This document shows positions 6,865-8,698 of a stretch of 8,698 nt of DNA, in pieces. A program made the translations under genes and the position numbers. Position 1 is the first letter of the stretch; the number at the start of each line of letters is the position of its first letter. The notes beneath the pieces were generated by a model. It ran no database searches and was not told where the DNA came from. It saw only the letters and a list, made by a program, of their open reading frames with translations. The DNA is from Hyphomicrobiaceae bacterium (GTDB lineage: Bacteria; Pseudomonadota; Alphaproteobacteria; Rhizobiales; Hyphomicrobiaceae): positions 1 through 8,698 of the forward strand of contig JAFMSC010000154.1 in the NCBI GenBank assembly GCA_017353825.1, given 5' to 3'.

Positions 6865-7193
6865 GGTGGCCCTCTTGCTCGGCGCGGGCCTGATCAGCCG
6901 ACGCGTGGCCATCCGTGGGGCCCGGCGAGGGCAACCATAATGTGCGCGCTGCCCGGATCGTTTACGTGCAGATGGGCACGGACAATCCCACGCTTCATGG
7001 CGTTCTTTAGAGGTATCGCCTCGCTCGCGACGACCGGTGCGCTTGGTCTTTCAAGTGCCCCTGTTGTCAGTGCCAACCGGGGTCATCATCTCCGGTCGCG
7101 CGCAAGGGGCACCGCCGCCAGCTTGATCGTGCCCGCCCGACCGGGCATGCTGCCGGCGAGCGAGCAGCCTCAAGCGCGCCAGGGAGCGAATTC

Positions 7194-7970
7194 ATGGATC
7201 TGGGGATCAAGGGCAAGTCGGCGATCGTGTGCGCGGCGTCCAAGGGGCTGGGCAAGGGCTGCGCCGCGGCGTTGGCGCGCGAGGGCGCGGACGTGACCAT
7301 CTGCGCGCGGGGGGCGGAGGCGCTCAATGCCACTGCCAGGGAACTGGCCGCCGACGGCGCGAACGTGACACCCGTCGTGTGCGACGTGACGACCGAGGCT
7401 GGCCGCAAGGCGCTGCTCGCCGCCTGCCCCAACCCGGACATCCTCATCAACAACGCCGGCGGACCGCCGCCGGGCGACTTCAAGGATTTCACGCTCGAGG
7501 ACTGGCGCAAGGCGGTGGAGGGCAATATGATCACGCCCATCGCGTTGATCCACGCCACCGTCTACGGCATGATGGAGCGGGGATTTGGGCGCATCGTCAA
7601 CATAACCTCCCAGTCGGTGAAGGCGCCGATCCCCGCGCTCGAGCTTTCCAACGGCGCGCGCGTCGGGCTCACCGGTGCGGTTGCCGTGCTGGCGCGCAGG
7701 AGCGCGCGCAGCAATGTGACGATCAACGGCATCCTGCCGGGGCCGTTCGCCACCGACCGGCTGCGCTCGGTCAATCAGAAGGCGGCGGAGGCGCGCAACA
7801 TCCCGGTGGCGACCATCGACGCCGAACGCCGGGCAGCGATCCCCGCCGGCCGCTTCGGCACGCCGGCCGAGTTCGGCGCGGTGGTGGCCTTCTTGTGCTC
7901 GCAGCACGCCGGCTTCATCACGGGACAGAATATTCTGATCGACGGCGGCGGCTTCCCCGGCCTGCTCTAG
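7194..7970 (+). CDS. SDR-family oxidoreductase lacking the Tyr-x-x-x-Lys pair
   Basis: This 258-residue protein is a classical-length short-chain dehydrogenase/reductase with a Rossmann fold for NAD(P). The dinucleotide motif is ASKGLGKG (15-22). The usual supporting sites follow: CDVT (63-66), NNAGG (86-90), the Asn111 region in EGNMITP, IVNITSQS (134-141), the LPGP loop (181-184) and the C-terminal GQNILIDGGG. Where most SDRs carry YxxxK, this one reads L149-E-L-S-N153 within LELSNGARVGLTG, so both catalytic Tyr and Lys are replaced. An L-x-x-S-N-x-x-R pattern occurs in an atypical SDR subgroup often labelled 3-oxoacyl-ACP reductase by default. The reaction is therefore uncertain. The ATG has AGGGAG seven bases upstream. 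The gene appears to stand alone between two non-coding stretches. Fold is firm, activity is not. Confidence 0.92.
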   Translation: MDLGIKGKSAIVCAASKGLGKGCAAALAREGADVTICARGAEALNATARELAADGANVTPVVCDVTTEAGRKALLAACPNPDILINNAGGPPPGDFKDFTLEDWRKAVEGNMITPIALIHATVYGMMERGFGRIVNITSQSVKAPIPALELSNGARVGLTGAVAVLARRSARSNVTINGILPGPFATDRLRSVNQKAAEARNIPVATIDAERRAAIPAGRFGTPAEFGAVVAFLCSQHAGFITGQNILIDGGGFPGLL

Positions 7971-8489
7971 CCGAAGTCAAATCGCTCTCGCCCTGCCAGC
8001 CAATTGACAGGCAAGCGCGGGAGCAAGGCGGCCTGGCCTCGCAAAAAGGCCAGCGATTAACCAACTGCTGTCCGCGCAAACACGCCGCGGTTCCCGCCTT
8101 GTTGGGTGGGGCCCGGGCGCTTTTTGTCGCATGACGATGCCGACCCGGCGCGTCGCCGTCCCTTGGCGCTTCGGCAGTTTGGCTATGGTCGATGAGTAAA
8201 TCGCGACAAGTATCTGAATCCAGTTCATATTCTTAGGTTGACCGAGCTACCGCAAGTTGCTGGTTTGCCCGTCGTCGGAAGTTGGCACTCTGCAGAAATC
8301 TTAGTGTCACCACAGGCTTCCGTTCGTCGGATACGGGGGATCCGCATTCGGACAGATAAGCACTTTAGATAAATCCGAAAAACCGGTCGGTAAGGATCCC
8401 GGAAGGGCGTGGACGGCATGCTTTTCGCGTTTGTCCGCCGACGCCCGGCCCCGCCCCCGACGAGGTCACAAGAACCAACGGAGATATCC
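7971..8489. other. Intergenic region, second half less GC-rich
   Basis: No gene is supported in these 519 bases. The open frames present are antisense to the next gene or lack ribosome sites. From about 8165 to 8400 the sequence is noticeably richer in A and T than the rest of the window. Small dyads lie at 8328-8344 (CGGAT with ATCCG) and 8341-8352 (TCCG with CGGA). The promoter of the gene at 8490 is expected here, but no clear -35/-10 pair is visible. Confidence 0.5.
8033..8053. terminator. Stem-loop downstream of the SDR gene
   Basis: CTGGCCT (8033-8039) and AGGCCAG (8047-8053) form a perfect 7-base stem around the loop CGCAAAA, about 60 bases after the SDR stop. No T-run follows, so any termination would be weak or factor-assisted. 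Confidence 0.3.
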
Positions 8490-8698
8490 ATGAGAACATT
8501 GCTTGCTGCGGCCGCGGCCGCACTAGCCATTGCCGGGGGTGCGTCATCGCCGGCCGAGGCATTCCGCGCAGGGCTGCGCGAGGGTCGCGTGGGAGGCCCA
8601 AGCACCGTGCCGAACCACGGCGCGGCCAGCGGCGTGCGCCTCAATCTGGCCCGTGCGACGGCCGATGACAATGATGGCCAAGAGGATGCCCGCCCGGC
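8490..8698 (+). CDS. Exported protein of unknown function, 3' end outside window
   Basis: The frame is open from the ATG at 8490 to the end of the window (69 complete codons). GGAG lies six bases before the ATG. The first 24 residues form a typical Sec signal peptide: MRT, an Ala/Leu-rich core, then SSPAEA with likely cleavage after AEA. The mature start, FRAGLREGRVGGPST, has a Gly/Arg-rich look, followed by an Asp-rich patch (TADDNDGQED). I recognise no family from this fragment. The protein is probably periplasmic or secreted, and its length is unknown. A long antisense frame across the same region is rejected in favour of this one. Confidence 0.72.
   Translation, partial: MRTLLAAAAAALAIAGGASSPAEAFRAGLREGRVGGPSTVPNHGAASGVRLNLARATADDNDGQEDARP

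Larger units (their letters stand above)
6516..6912 (-). pseudogene. Possible frameshifted Lys/Thr/Pro-rich basic protein
   Basis: On the minus strand an ATG at 6912 opens a 53-residue frame (stop 6751-6753) whose first part contains KRATPKATKPTKAR. This is a K-A-T/K-P-T repeat with almost all codons ending in G or C, as in histone H1-like or AlgP-like tails. After about residue 26 the basic character moves to another frame, which reads on through KTSTPTAKTTRQKAMHRK and QSKKPGAPQARRTPG to a stop at 6516. Joining the two frames needs a single-base shift and would give about 130 basic residues. There is no ribosome site before the ATG, and an 11-base repeat in the second half would shift the frame with each added unit. 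It may be a decayed gene, a sequencing error, or a chance effect of GC-rich repeats. Confidence 0.25.
6346..7193. other. Region without a confident gene, rich in tandem repeats
   Basis: This stretch of about 850 bases separates the divergent dioxygenase-family and SDR genes. Several open frames cross it on both strands, but they lack ribosome sites and recognisable products. It contains small dyads near 6366-6382 and 6475-6492, 11- and 16-base tandem repeats (6662-6734), 9-base repeats (6838-6864) and a possible degenerate basic-protein gene (6516-6912). Promoters for both flanking genes should lie within it, but I cannot place them. Confidence 0.55.

Noticed and set aside
6894..7076. Minus-strand 60-codon frame with a TTG start, ending just inside the possible basic-protein gene
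   Set aside because: It has no convincing ribosome site, poor GC at third positions in its first part, and no recognisable family. Not strong enough to call.
6997..7296. Plus-strand frame beginning MAFFRGIASL with a signal-peptide look
   Set aside because: There is no ribosome site, the frame runs into the SDR gene in another frame, and only the first 26 residues look sensible. Probably chance.
8225..8671. Minus-strand 148-codon frame opposite the secreted-protein gene
   Set aside because: It is antisense to a frame with a ribosome site and a clear signal peptide, and it spans the AT-richer spacer without coding character.

Overview
The window is GC-rich chromosomal DNA whose gene content points to an alphaproteobacterium, most likely of the Hyphomicrobiales (Rhizobiales). 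The strongest pointer is a ChvI/ChvG-type two-component system divergent from an ATP-type phosphoenolpyruvate carboxykinase gene (pckA), a known arrangement in rhizobia and Agrobacterium. Species cannot be assigned from the sequence alone. I see no tRNA, rRNA, CRISPR array, transposase, integrase or attachment site.

Layout. Positions 26-2696 carry chvI followed by chvG on the minus strand, 16 bases apart, presumably one transcript. Positions 2697-3439 are a long divergent intergenic region with a helically phased repeat, two inverted repeats and two AT-rich -10-like hexamers, one facing each gene. pckA follows on the plus strand (3440-5026). It converges on a minus-strand pair: a small DOPA 4,5-dioxygenase-family gene (6013-6345) and a class I SAM-dependent methyltransferase gene (5091-5795), separated by 217 bases that hold a strong hairpin. 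Positions 6346-7193 have no confident gene. They hold 9-, 11- and 16-base tandem repeats and the possible remains of a Lys/Thr/Pro-rich basic protein. An SDR oxidoreductase gene lacking the usual Tyr-x-x-x-Lys catalytic pair lies at 7194-7970. After a 519-base spacer that is visibly less GC-rich in its second half, a gene for an exported protein starts at 8490 and runs off the window.

Function. ChvG senses envelope or acid stress and ChvI is its OmpR-family response regulator. PckA makes phosphoenolpyruvate from oxaloacetate for gluconeogenesis on organic acids. In Agrobacterium the pckA next to chvGI is acid-induced, so shared control through the divergent region is plausible but not shown here. 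The other genes are accessory metabolic or unknown functions with no visible link to the chv/pck block.

I found no clear novel multi-gene system. The best leads are the phased operator-like repeat at 3119-3145, the basic-protein/tandem-repeat region at 6516-6912, the non-canonical SDR active site, and the perfect hairpin at 5835-5865.
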